Shown in pieces: positions 1 to 10,779 of a DNA stretch of 64,000 nt (position 1 is the stretch's first letter; every line of letters starts with the position of its first letter). The notes under the pieces were generated by a model. That model had not been told where the DNA came from, did no database searches, and saw only the letters and a program-made list of their open reading frames with translations. Made by a program: the position numbers and the translations under genes. The stretch spans positions 619,493 to 683,492 of the forward strand of contig NW_003101678.1 of assembly GCF_000003855.2 (NCBI RefSeq). Reading direction: 5' to 3'. Source of the DNA: Blastomyces gilchristii SLH14081 (taxonomy: Eukaryota > Ascomycota > Eurotiomycetes > Onygenales > Ajellomycetaceae).

Positions 1-243
1 TCCTACAATTTTACCACTTATAAAGAAGACGATCTTCCAGGTGGAGATAATGGAAACATTGACGCCCTGAATGCCCTCTCCGGTAGCGGAGCCAACACCA
101 GTAGCATAGCTGGCCTTGGCTACGGGTTACCCTTAAGCAGAGCATATGCAGAATACTTCGGTGGCAGTATTGCAGTGCAGAGTCTGTGGGGATGGGGAAC
201 GGATGTATATCTAACTTTACAGGGTGTGGGAAAAGTCGAATAA
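1..243 (+). CDS. Mitochondrial dehydrogenase kinase (PDK/BCKDK family), C-terminal end
   Basis: Only the last 80 codons are in the window; the gene enters from the left edge in frame 1 and stops at 241-243. The translated tail contains [18 protein letters not shown] followed by GTDVYL, which is the G2 box and end of the GHKL ATP-binding domain of mitochondrial pyruvate / branched-chain 2-oxoacid dehydrogenase kinases. These matrix enzymes phosphorylate and switch off the E1alpha subunit of the dehydrogenase complexes. A Gly/Ser/Asn-rich stretch just before the G2 box probably forms the flexible ATP lid. The gene runs convergently into a carboxyltransferase gene only 91 bp away. Pyruvate and branched-chain kinases cannot be told apart from this fragment; the acyl-CoA carboxylase neighbour is compatible with a branched-chain role but does not prove it. 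Confidence 0.85.
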   Translation, partial: SYNFTTYKEDDLPGGDNGNIDALNALSGSGANTSSIAGLGYGLPLSRAYAEYFGGSIAVQSLWGWGTDVYLTLQGVGKVE

Positions 244-334
244 CATATCAGATCTATTTTTCTATCTCGAGATGATGAGAAATTAAAAAAGAAAAGAAAA
301 GAAAAGAAAAGAATATCTAGCCATGACAAGAGAC

Positions 335-2231
335 TTAAAAGAAGTTCGGCTGAATCTTTCCATTTGCCCTGTCTAATAACCGCTGAGGGATGATGACATC
401 ATACACGCGCCCAGCCCAGGCACAGCATATCGAGCGCGTGTCTTTGGGATCGACAATTTCTTCCACCCCAAATGCATTCGCCGTTCTGACTGGATTCATG
501 AGTCGAAGATATTCTTCTTCCAGCTCCTTGTATCGCTCTGCCTTTTTCCCGACCTTCTCTGCCTCTCGCAGTTCATGACGGTGACCAACTTCGATGCCGC
601 CATCTAATGGTAGTGATCCCCATTGCCCGGATGGCCAGGCACATTGCATTGCGGGATCTCGACACCCAACCATAATACCGCCAGCCACACCATATACTCT
701 CCTTGTGATAACGTTGAAAATTGGCATTGTGGTGGAAAAGTAGGTCTTGCCAAGCTCTACACCCCAGCGCATGGTCGCACTTCTTTCTGCTACAGTCCCA
801 ATGGCGTATCCGGCTGCAAATATTGTCAGTAAAGCGCTCGTCACTTTTGGTTGAAGGAGGAATTGTCTGTTTGATAGTACTTACGGACGTCAACGAATTG
901 AAGAAGTGGGAGGTTCATCACGTCACACAGCTTCAAAAATCTGGTCAACTTTTGGCTTCCGGCCGCATCTAAAGCGCCACTGTTTACTTCGCAATTCGAG
1001 GAGATAAGCCCCACGGGTCTACCTCCCAGTCTAGCAAGACCAGTGATAGCAGTCGTCCCCCATAGCGCCCCGATTTCGAACCATGATCCTTGATCTACCA
1101 CAGAATTTATGATGGTTCGGGGGTTGTACATTCTCGTTTGCTTTCTTGGGATGATTGTTCGAAGCCAAATATCTTCTCTGCCCTCCGGGTCACTGCACGG
1201 AACCACAGGTGGTGCTTCGGTACCGCAATTGGGCAAATATCCGAGAACAGTCCTGAGTTGCTCGAAGCATTCTGCTTCGTTTGCGGCAAGATTGTCTATC
1301 GTGCCGTTTGTGCAATGCATCATCGAACCGCCCAGGTCCTGGAAATCGAGACCTTCCTCGAAAGTGGCGCCTTCAACGATCTTCGGGCCGGCGTTGAAGA
1401 GAGCACCTATGTCCGCTGCCATAACTGAAAAATGGCAGGAAACGACTCTTGCAGCGCCCAGTCCGATCTACTCGCAGAAAAACAGTTCAGAAAAATACCC
1501 AAACGCCCAAATTTCAGAGGGAAAGGGAAACTCACCGCCGGTCCAACGACTGCACCTAAATTCGGCACACCTGAGTTAAGTTGCTCAACCATCGGATGAA
1601 ACGAGCTGACATGCGGTATGTACGACCATCCCTCCTTTCTGATCGTCGTCACACTCCCACCCCCCGAACTCCCATCCACCAATTTAATAATGGGCAATTT
1701 CATCGCAACGGCCATTTTTTCCGCATACATGGTTTTCTCCGCTATCGCGCCGTCCGCGTGTCCTCCACGAATGGTGAAATCATCCGCAGTGAACACGATG
1801 GTCCGGCCTCGCAACTTGCCTAGGCCCTGCAGATTGTTGGTGGCCGTAAATGCCACGGGTTTCTCTGTCAGTGGGCCTGTTTGCTGCCATTTCACCCTGC
1901 CGCTGACGGACCCTATTTCGCGAAACGTCCCTGGGTCAAGTAGCTGGTCTATGCGTTCGCGGACCCATAGCTTTCCAGCCTGTTTCTGTCTGATGTAGCC
2001 TCTATTTTGTAAGTCCGGATTCGCAGCCAAGGTGCGTATGGTTTCGATTTGGCCGAGTACATCGGAGTAGTCTGCTGGAAGGGCGGACGCTGATTTTTTA
2101 GTTTTTTTGCTCTTCGGGTTGCTTCCTGAGATTTGTGAGGAGAGCTGATTGAGTCGGTTTGTAGCTTGGTTTTTCGAGTTTGAGGCATCTGGCACGGTGG
2201 AGCTGCCGTTTGGGGGTCCGTTGCCTCCCAT
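335..2231 (-). CDS. Acyl-CoA carboxylase, carboxyltransferase (beta) subunit
   Basis: Three exons: 2231-1536, 1467-885 and 813-335, giving 585 residues. The introns (68 and 71 bp) use GTGAGT and GTAAGT donors. The second exon start at 1467 restores the family segment GLGAARVVSCHFSVM after VVGPA. The N-terminal crotonase-like half carries VRERIDQLLD and GGHADGAIAEK; the C-terminal half carries NPRTIINSVVDQGSW, FVDVPGYAIG and TRRVYGVAGG, all hallmarks of biotin-dependent carboxyltransferases. It would move CO2 from carboxybiotin to an acyl-CoA. The C-terminal half differs from typical methylcrotonyl-CoA and propionyl-CoA carboxylase beta chains, so the substrate is left open. Its partner is almost certainly the biotin carboxylase gene transcribed divergently at 3091. 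The first 55 residues are Ser/Lys/Asn-rich and unlike a classical mitochondrial presequence. Confidence 0.88.
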
Positions 2232-2977
2232 AATGGCTTCGTAGCTTCTTCTTTCCTCTGGAATGGAATATCAGTAGTTGTCTTGATCGACTTTACAATC
2301 AATTCTTCCACTCCGAATTGTACTGTAGGCAGGATGTGCTGGGTAAATAGTAATATTTACTTTCCGACATTACCGAGAGCGAATCGGTTTTAGCAAACAG
2401 ATAGCCGGATTCCAACCCCAGGAATTTCCCATCCTCATGCTTCAAAATGTAGCTCCTGTGCCCGAACCTATATCGGCTGCTTTTCCGGCTATACAATCCG
2501 CAATTGCCGAAATAGGTTACACGGCAAGCCGAAAAACTGCTACACGTGAAGCTGCCCACGTAGGATCGACTTGCGTATAGACGACCAGCTTCAAACAGAA
2601 CGGTGACAACGATGATTTCCCTTAATCTTTTACGAGAAACCACACATCTATATAGACGCATTCAACCAGTTGTTGTTGTACGTGTGGAGTTTAACAACTG
2701 GTTGATGTGTTGTGTAGATGGTTTGATGGGCCGAACCTCGGCCGTTCTACGACTGCGGCAAAACCGATCGTTCCCCGCAACATCGAACCCACCCGAGCTG
2801 GGAACAGGCCAGTCAAGGGGTGAAGACATGGAGGAATATATTATTTAAGTTAAAAATCCTTTCGGGAGCAAGGGGGCAGTTGTTTATTCCGGCTTATTTT
2901 AAATGAATTCCTTTTGTGCTTCTTTTTTCTGTGTGCGATTGCTACTGAGGCTCAGTCGGCAAAAATAGAGGGTTTAT

Positions 2978-3009
<32 letters not shown>

Positions 3010-3090
3010 CTTTTTTCCACCCCCTGATTCCTGAATGGCAGCGCATATTGTATAAGTACATTCCCGTGGCCAAGTCCTCAAGTAGTAATC
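2232..3090. promoter_or_regulatory. Shared divergent promoter of the two acyl-CoA carboxylase subunit genes
   Basis: This 859-bp gap separates the two start codons and has no supportable gene; its open frames lack recognisable protein features. It contains a 31-nt T run at 2979-3009 about 80 bp upstream of the biotin carboxylase start, and the near-palindrome CAACCAGTTGTTG/CAACTGGTTG around 2666-2705. Divergent placement suggests co-regulation of the two subunits (inference). Confidence 0.5.
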
Positions 3091-5256
3091 ATGACTCCTC
3101 CGCCAGCGCGGCCCATTAAGCGGCTATTGGTTGCGAATAGGTACGTGGGAACTACGAAATTCAAGGCTGAGATCATAAGGAAAAGAGATGGAAGAACGCT
3201 AACACCATTATCTTCTTTTTTGCCGCCTTTATTAGAGGAGAGATCGCAGTTCGCATCCTCCAGGCGGCCCGTGAATTGTCCATCGAGACTTTTGCACTTT
3301 ACACAGCAGATGACCGCTCGCATTGTGACGTGGGAGCACCGCACCATGTCTTAGCGTTACCATCTCCAGCGTCTTACATGGATATTGCCTTGCTGGTGCA
3401 GTTAGTACGGGAGAACTCCATAGACACAATCCACCCGGGGTATGGGTTCCTAAGCGAAAGCGCAGAATTTGCCCAGCGCATATGGGAGGAAGCGGGGGCC
3501 AAAGTCATTGGCCCCGGTTGGGAAGTATTGGCAAGGACAGGAGATAAGCTACAAGCCAAGGAGTTGGCTGAGGCATGTGGTGTGCCGATTTTGAAGGCAA
3601 TGAAAACGCCAACGAACGATATTAACTTGATAAGCCGTTTCGCGGCTGAGGTTGGATATCCTGTCATGGTGAAGGCTGTGGATGGCGGAGGTGGACGGGG
3701 GATCCGATTTGTAAAGGGACCGGATGAGCTGCAGTCTGCTCTTGATCGGGCGACTGGGGAATCTCCGTCCAAAAAGGTGTTCGTGGAAAAGGCTGCCGTG
3801 GGAGGGTTTCATCATGTTGAGGTTCAGATTATTGGAGATGGTACTGGGCAGGTTAGGCATCTCTGGGAAAGAGATTGTAGTGTGCAGAGGAGGTTTCAGA
3901 AGATTGTGGAGTGTGCGCCCGCTATGATGAAAGATAGAGGCTTGATTAGGAGGGTTATCGAGGCAGCATTACGGATTGCGAGTGAGGTAAGTCGCCTTCT
4001 TAGCTACTGATGTCAGATACAATAGCTGACTCGGAACGTAGATTAAGTACTTGTCGCTGGGAACTTTCGAGTTCTTGGTCAGCGGGGAACTATCAGAGTT
4101 CTACTTTCTAGAAATCAACCCCCGCCTTCAAGTCGAGCATACAATCACGGAATGCATTTCGTCGGTGGATCTTGTCCAGACACAGCTGCTGCTAGCCCAA
4201 GGTGTGCCATTGCGAGATATGGGGCTGGGTGATAGGAAAAATCCGGAACAACCACCCACTGCATATTCAATCCAGTTGAGATTATGTGCTGAGGACCCAG
4301 GCGCGAATTTCGCGTTGAGCATCGGAAAAATCACTGAATTCCATGTCCCAGGAGGCAATGGCGTCAGGGTGGATACTAATATCTCGGGGTCATCGCCAGT
4401 AGTAATTGGCTCCGACTTCGATAACATGATGGCCAAAATAATAGTCACCTCCACCAGTTGGGATTCTGTACTTCGAAAGGCGCGCAGAGTACTGGACGAT
4501 ACAAGAATATCAGGGGTTAAGAGCAACATCGATGTCCTGAAAGGAATCCTCGCAAATCACGAATTCCAGCAATGGCAAATCGATACTCAATGGCTGGAGA
4601 AACATCTGGAAGAAATTGTCCAATATGGAAAGCAACTTTCAAGCTCCAAATCGAACCAATCAGGCCTGCCGCCTGCCTCTTCTACCCCTCAAACTCTATC
4701 GCTTGGATCGTCCAGCGTCCTCTTCCGCAAAGGAGATGCTTGGTCCGTTGAGTTGACGCCATTGAACTCCAAACGGGGATCCGCTTCCCAAACGCCTCAT
4801 CACCTTCTGCTTAGTAAACTTCTTCGCAACGAATTCCCAACTTCTCTAAGTGCAGAAATCGAATACACAACTCCGGCGACTGCGACTCAAGCCGCAACAA
4901 CTACTCCATATCGAGTGACTTTGTCCAGCACATCTGCTTCGTCAAGTTCCCTATCATCAACTCACCGACGAGGAGATCTGAACAATTCTTCTCATATCAC
5001 TCTTCCGATGAGCGGAAAGCTGACCGAGATGCTCGTGGAAGAAGGGGACGAAATCCAGGAGAACACAGTGATCGCGTTCGTGAAACAAATGAAAATGGAA
5101 CTCGAAGTGCGAAGCCCGAGGGCGGGGATAGTTACATGGGCATTGGAGCTGGAAAACGAAGAGGGAGAAGATGTACCAGAAGGAATTTTGCTGGCTGAGG
5201 TAACGGCACTTCATGCCTCAGCGGAGCAGGTCGTTGGAGTCAAGGGGAAGTTGTGA
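3091..5256 (+). CDS. Acyl-CoA carboxylase, biotin carboxylase plus biotin-carrier (alpha) subunit
   Basis: Three exons: 3091-3140, 3236-3986 and 4042-5256, giving 671 residues. The first exon encodes only 16 residues plus two bases; splicing at 3236 gives the start motif RLLVANRGEIAVRI. The biotin carboxylase domain (about residues 10-450) shows HPGYGFLSE, the glycine-rich ATP loop KAVDGGGGRGIR, the region VEKAAVGGFHHVEVQ, and the catalytic segment EINPRLQVEHTITE. A linker rich in Ser/Thr/Gln follows, then a biotinyl domain with the acceptor lysine in KQMKME (about residue 618) instead of the common EAMKM. The product should carboxylate its own biotin with bicarbonate and ATP, then hand it to the carboxyltransferase encoded divergently upstream. 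The length suits a two-subunit acyl-CoA carboxylase rather than pyruvate carboxylase or the giant acetyl-CoA carboxylase. Confidence 0.9.
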
Positions 5257-6254
5257 GACTTCAGAACCAGATCGTATTTCAATATTAAATAGACTCATGA
5301 TAGAAGTGCTAGAATATTGGATTTTCGCAAATTCCCCCCCCCCCCCTCTTTTTCCCTTTTTTCTTTTTTTCTTTTCTTTTTCTTTTTCTCCAACAATTGG
5401 CCAATAGTTATGCATTGGTTGAGAACAATAAAAGCGCCTGTGGTTGTTGGGACGTTATAATTTCCAAAAATAGAACCTCGATCACGTGGAATTTACTACG
5501 GAGTACAATTATCGTAATGGAATGTGCTTAAGAAACGGTCAACCTGCTGGACTCAGTGCGGCCGTGATAAGGTATCGCGATAATTTCAGACTGACGAATA
5601 TCCGAACTAAAGAACGACACAGTGAGCAATTCTCGCCGCGAGCCATCCAAGAGTGTTACAGTTGGAACTGCTGAGAATGACAACGCATTCTTGCAGTAGT
5701 TCCCGTCGACTCGACCTATTACGAGCTCCATTGCCCTAAGGGTGTTGGGCAGCAGATTCATAGATCCCTATGCAAAAAGGGCCAGCGGATAGCATTTGAG
5801 CCGCTAAGGTAGCTGAATTCCAGGATTTACGGGTCCGATGAGATTTGAGATGCAGTTTCGACTTATTAGGAGGTTTCAGATGTGTTATCGAGAGCATGGC
5901 CATACACTATATATACCAGAACAAACCCAGCTCCCTCTCGATGCATGGAAGATGGCATGGAAAGCTTATTAGATGCAGCTACCTGGATAGCGCGTGACCG
6001 GCATGGTGGGGTAATGGACGCTCGCCATATCGTTGACTTGCTCAGAGAATTTTGGATTTATTTTCTATGCATCATACTTGAGCAACACGCTCAAGGCCCG
6101 CCTCAACTCATCTCCAGCATCTCCAGATACACGAAGTTTTAACGAGCTCCACTGTGCATACATCGTCCGCAAATACCTGCATGTTCTATCAAACCCTGCA
6201 GCCGGAACATCAATAAACCAGCATCCATCCTCATCTGTATGAGGTAGCATCTCA
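5257..6254. other. Intergenic; polypyrimidine tract and promoter, no gene supported
   Basis: About 1 kb. It contains a C then T/C tract at 5333-5390, an E-box CACGTG at 5483-5488 and the 9-mer TACGGAGTA at 5497-5505. Several short open frames exist (for example 5882-6142) but none shows a family motif or convincing splice structure. Confidence 0.4.
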
Positions 6255-6674
6255 ATGTACACACCCATGGCCACCACCGCCCCATCCACGCCGTCGAGCA
6301 CCGCCCATACGCAGGAAACAACCGAAGCCAAGGCCGCTTTTACCGCCTCTCTAACATCCGTCGGAACAAATTTGGACACCGACCTGCGCCAGCGCGCGCA
6401 GGCCCTTCATGACAATGACGACGCCCTCAAGAAGCAAGAGGAGAAACTGAAAAAGACAACCCAAGATCTCGCGAAGCAGTCAAAGGAGTTGGAAAAGCTG
6501 GCTGATATGGGTAGAAAGGGGCTAAATGAGGTGGGGGACTTGCAGAATTGGGCAGAGCTTATTGAGCGCGATCTACTGATTGCGGAGGAGACGCTGCGTT
6601 TGGCGGAGGAGGAGGATGAGAGGAATGGGAGAATGAATCGGAAGCCCGAGAGTAAGTTGAGGAGATGGTTTTAA
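6255..6674 (+). CDS. BLOC-1 complex subunit 1 (BLOC1S1/GCN5L1-like)
   Basis: A single exon of 139 residues. A downstream in-frame ATG at 6267 sits in a better context (cccATGG) and may be the true start. After a Thr/Ser/Ala-rich leader, residues about 30-125 form one long heptad-rich coiled coil, containing RQRAQALHDNDDALKKQEEKL and ending with VGDLQNWAELIERDL, which matches the GD-x-x-NWA-x-x-IE-x-D signature of the BLOC1S1/GCN5-like family. BLOC-1 subunits act at endosomes in cargo sorting. The length is close to animal homologues (about 125-150). No introns were needed. The signature is short but specific; other coiled-coil endosomal subunits are less likely. Confidence 0.78.
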   Translation: MYTPMATTAPSTPSSTAHTQETTEAKAAFTASLTSVGTNLDTDLRQRAQALHDNDDALKKQEEKLKKTTQDLAKQSKELEKLADMGRKGLNEVGDLQNWAELIERDLLIAEETLRLAEEEDERNGRMNRKPESKLRRWF

Positions 6675-7019
6675 GGATTGGAGGGGAGGAGGGGAGGAAG
6701 GGAGCTTGGATTGTTTATTTTCTCCCGTTATCTATGGTTTTCAATGTTTGACCTGCAGGGCCGGAGGATTTGCGTGTTTCTGGCTATATGTGAGGTTACG
6801 AGTCTCCTGTTGTATTGAGCTATTTGGACCCCCGTTTCATTTCCCTTCGGTTACTGTATTCAATAGAATGAATAGTCAAGTAAACATGATCGTCCTTAAA
6901 GTATGATCGGATTCCAAAAACTTTTGTAGTTATCCCAAAAAAGAAATCTATTTAACATCCAAAAAAAAAAAAAAAAAAAAAAAAGGCGGTCTCCCTAATA
7001 AAACACCGCAAACCCGGGT
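6675..7019. other. Convergent intergenic with poly-A tract
   Basis: The 345 bp between the BLOC1S1-like and PMS1 3' ends. It includes a 24-nt A run at 6961-6984. Nothing gene-like seen. Confidence 0.4.
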
Positions 7020-10000
7020 TTAATCCTCGTCTAAGTCACTTAGGAATCGCTTCCAAACATCTAATCCGGTACTTGCGTGCACATCGCCGCAATTCTCTAA
7101 TGCTAACTGTGTCGCAGACTCCCATTCATCCCATACGCTCCAATCCCCCAAACTCATAAGATGTCTCATGGTCGGACGCCCATGGGGGCAATTCCATGGC
7201 CTATCAATCATCCCCATATGTCTCACAACCCGGTCCATTTGCTTGGTTGTAAGCGTCTTCCCAATCATAATACTAGAACGGCACGCTCTCATCGCGAACA
7301 TCTTGCGAACTTTACTTGGACGAGGAATATATTTGCCAGCAAAGACATCGGAACCGGAGGTGGGAGATGGTGCAGATTGCGTTTGTATTTGCGGCGCTTC
7401 ACCAAGTAGAACGATTAACTCCTCAAGATCTCCTGTGTTAAAGACCACTTCCTTGCTGAGTGGTAGGCTGGTAAGTTTGCATCGGCGTCCGATGGGCTCG
7501 TTGCCACTCCTGTCCACTTCTACAACAAAGCCGTTCTTTTCCAGGGCTGGAAGATTGTCTATTATGATTTCCTCTTCAACAGCCGTTAGTTCGAGGGTCT
7601 TTGGCTTAACGAGTCGTTGGTTTTGCACAACTGTCTCGGCCTGGAGACGTTCGAAGTTGTACTTTTCATCCGATGCATGTTGGTCAATTATAAATACTTC
7701 GTCATGTTTGTGGCCTGGGAGGGTTGATGGGTTGTTTGAGTCCCCGCGTGGTCGTGTTGCAATGATAAATCCCAGGTTGAATTGACCGATAATGCGCATT
7801 TTGGCGAAGTCTTCTTTGGAGACCGAGAGGGATAGTTGTGTTTCTGCTGACTCTAGTTCTCCTGGTTCCTGAGTAATCTCTCCCTCACTCGTGGTAGAAC
7901 TGATGTTGTTGATATTCTGCAGTCCCTCTTGAAGCAACTTCATATGAGCCTCGATCCTGGCCAATGACCCATCTATACATCCTACCAGATCGACTGTGGA
8001 TGTTCTACCAATGGACCGTTTCGATATTCTGTTGACTCTATGGATAGTATCGTCTGAAGGAATTGCCGCCTTCTCTTCCGCTGCTTGTATCAACTCTGCA
8101 ACTCTCGCTTCTTCCCTAGCCTTTTCCTCTTGTTCGTCCACATAGCTCGTGTCGGAGTCGGAGGCTTCGGCTTCATCATGTGGCTCCGTGGGCCCTGTTT
8201 CTTCCATCTCGCCTTCTCCGTGTTTTCCGGCGTCCTCTTCATACTCGAGCTCGCTTTCCCGTTCGGGGTGCATTTCATCAAATTCTTCAGCATGGTGATC
8301 AGACAGAGACTCGACTTCTGATGCAGTCTCCACAGCGGCTTGTTCATCTTCGCCACTGATGCTTTCCAGATCGTCATCCACTTTGGTGTCTGGTGCCGCA
8401 AACAATCGTAAACCTTGCCCTAGTTTGCTCTTGCTAGTTGAAACGTGAATTCGTCGTTTGGGTCGAGGGGCTGAACCTCCCAAACTCGTTGCACCCAATT
8501 TCCGCTTGAACTGTTCTCTACCTATAGTGGACGTGACAGTTCGTTTTCCTACCGTAATAGTTGCGAGTTCGACAGGTGGTCTACTTGGGCGCATTCGATC
8601 GAAAGCGTTCTGGATCACATTGGGGGAATGTTGCGGGGAGCAGGTTTGTACTGAATGCAGCGGTTCTTGTCGTAGAAGCGAGGATGCACGAGTAAAGCCT
8701 GAGTTAGCCCAATTTTCCGCAGACTTATCTGAAAGCTGGGTGGAAGGGGATGCCGTCGTGCTCTTTTCATTATCACACGATTGAGATTGGGAAGATAAGA
8801 TTTCGTTAGCCCCGGGAGATATATTTCTCGGTTGCGGAACACTCTCGTTGGCGGTTGAGTATTGTTCTGCAGACAGAGGCAACACCCCGACCTCCACATT
8901 CTGCTGGGTTTCAGGAATCTCGTCTGAAGCGTTACTACGACCGGCAAAGCGTTGTACGAAAGTTCTCATCGTTCTTTGCTCATCTTCCTCGTCACTTCCA
9001 TCAACTTGCCCAAGATCCTCAGATTGTCTCGGCTCGCTTGATTTTGCAGGTTTCTCAGAGCCAAGACTGGAAGGGATATTTGTGCTCTGAGGATACTGCA
9101 GCATAGATTGTTTCCGAGAAGCCTGACAATGCGGGACTGTCTGATCTTGACGTTCAAATAACTCAGTCAAAGACGTCTTCAATGACTCTATTAGCGCGCC
9201 GGCATCATGGAGCAAAATGGTGCGTTTATCAGGTGACACATTAACGTCGTAAGAATTCGTATCCATTTTAAAGTCGGCAAAGATGAATGGGGACTGAGAG
9301 ATGTTAAAAGATTTATAAACCTCATTGAATGCCTTTGCAATTTGCGGTAGAGCGCATGGGCGGGAATTGACGAAAAACATCTGGCGGTCGGGGGTCTGCC
9401 TGCCCTCCCCGAAAACCGGTTTCGAAATATGGCCTTGCACGAGTATTTTGTTTCCTTCATTAGAACCACCCCCGATTAAACATCTTCCCGTTCCACTCGG
9501 CTGAAATTCCAACTCGAGGTCAAGAGGCGTCAAAGAGAGGAGCGTTTTAGCTCCATATATGTTGGATATATTTTCCTTTGTCGTGGCGTTGGATTGAGTT
9601 GCAAAAACAAGGACACTCTTCCCTTTAGGCATTTGGTTTTTGACATTAAATCGAACACCAGTGCTGACGCACGCATAGGCATGCAACAAGCCCAGTACCT
9701 TGCCATATTCTCTTTTGATATTCTTCTGCAACTCCAGTCGTCGCACGGGAAGTTTGGTGAAAAGGTTCTCGACTGATGTAATTGTTCCCTTTTGGCCTGC
9801 CACCACCTGTTTGCTTTTAAGCCTTCCAGAAGTCTCAAATTCCAACCTCGAGGCTTTGGGAGTTTGGTGTGCTTGGGCGGTAATAATATGGAAGTTGGAG
9901 AGGGCGCAGAGGGAAGACAAGGCTTCGCCACGGAATCCGAAGGTTTGGAGGGAGGATAAATCATCGAATTTCGACAGCTTTGAGGTGTAGTGCTTTAAAG

Positions 10001-10429
10001 CTATAACACAGAGTGAAGAGTTAGTAGAAAAGCTTACTAAACGCAGCCGTTGAATTTGTGTGTCGTATGTAGGGACCCTACCAACTGTCTCATAGTCGTC
10101 TGGGGATATTCCCTTTCCATTGTCTTGCACCTCGATTAAATCCAGCCCGTTGTTCTTGAATCGGATATCTATGCGGCAGCGCAAACAGTCAGTCAGATTC
10201 TCTAATTTTAAACCTGAAACATATCACAATACCTAGAGATGTCGCTCCAGCATCCAGACTGTTCTCCACCAGCTCCTTCACGACGGAGCAAAGGTCGACA
10301 ATCACTTGACCAGATTGGATTTGGTGGACCTGTCACTTAACAGTTAGCGTTGCGCAGTCCTTTAAAAGGTTCTAGGTAAGGAGTTAGTACCGAACGAGCT
10401 TCGATGGCCTTGATGGTGGCCATATTCAT
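7020..10429 (-). CDS. PMS1: DNA mismatch repair MutL homologue PMS1 (PMS2 type)
   Basis: Four exons: 10429-10391, 10329-10233, 10168-10082 and 10000-7020. An in-frame 81-bp intron at 10081-10001 would read through; removing it restores [14 protein letters not shown]. The product is about 1,067 residues; a second in-frame ATG at 10423 gives the canonical MATIKAIEA start. The N-terminal GHKL ATPase shows [20 protein letters not shown] and [12 protein letters not shown] long acidic, Ser-rich linker follows. The C-terminal endonuclease domain has [12 protein letters not shown] (DQHA at about 845-848), matching the metal-binding DQHA-x2-E-x4-E motif, plus ACRSSI and CPHGRP. With MLH1 it forms MutLalpha, which nicks the mispaired strand during mismatch repair. 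All catalytic motifs are present, so it looks functional. Confidence 0.95.
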
Positions 10430-10779
10430 CCCATGGTGGTGGTTCTATGCAGGAGTTCATTCTACGCAGACGCGTTGGTGGGCGCGTAAATCAGTGGCCG
10501 AACACGACCCAGCGATGCTGACGTCATCCGCCGTTTCTGCCCAAAAACCGCCTTTCGGATGTAGCGACGCAGATTGATGAGTGGACGGATATAGGTCCAC
10601 CTGTAAAGATAATGCATTTGACTAAAGACTAATAAAGAGTGGTGTATCTACGGTTTCTTGAGCGCAAACTAACTAGGTTAAAGGGTACTATTCCAAATTT
10701 AAAAAAACAGGCCCAAATGCAACGAACGCCAACAAGAATTAGAGAAGAATGTGTCGCCAACCGTGGTATTTCGTGCTTT
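10430..10779. promoter_or_regulatory. PMS1 promoter and downstream end of the SERINC gene
   Basis: A 350-bp gap. It contains the palindrome TGACGTCA (10519-10526), a consensus ATF/CREB-type site, about 90 bp upstream of the PMS1 start. No gene seen. Confidence 0.45.

Noticed and set aside
291..312. GAAAA repeats as a possible regulatory element
   Set aside because: Simple low-complexity sequence in a convergent 3' region.
2299..2661. Open frame upstream of the carboxyltransferase gene on the minus strand (120 codons)
   Set aside because: No motif, unusual composition, and it overlaps the shared promoter; no splice link to the downstream gene was convincing.
6065..6379. Minus-strand 104-codon frame MSKFVPTDVREAVKAALASV
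   Set aside because: It is antisense to the start of the BLOC1S1-like gene; no family signature and no separate evidence.
10001..10081. In-frame segment within PMS1 that could be coding
   Set aside because: It interrupts the conserved DDYETVALKHYTS motif and has proper GTAGGG and TTATAG splice signals, so it is an intron.
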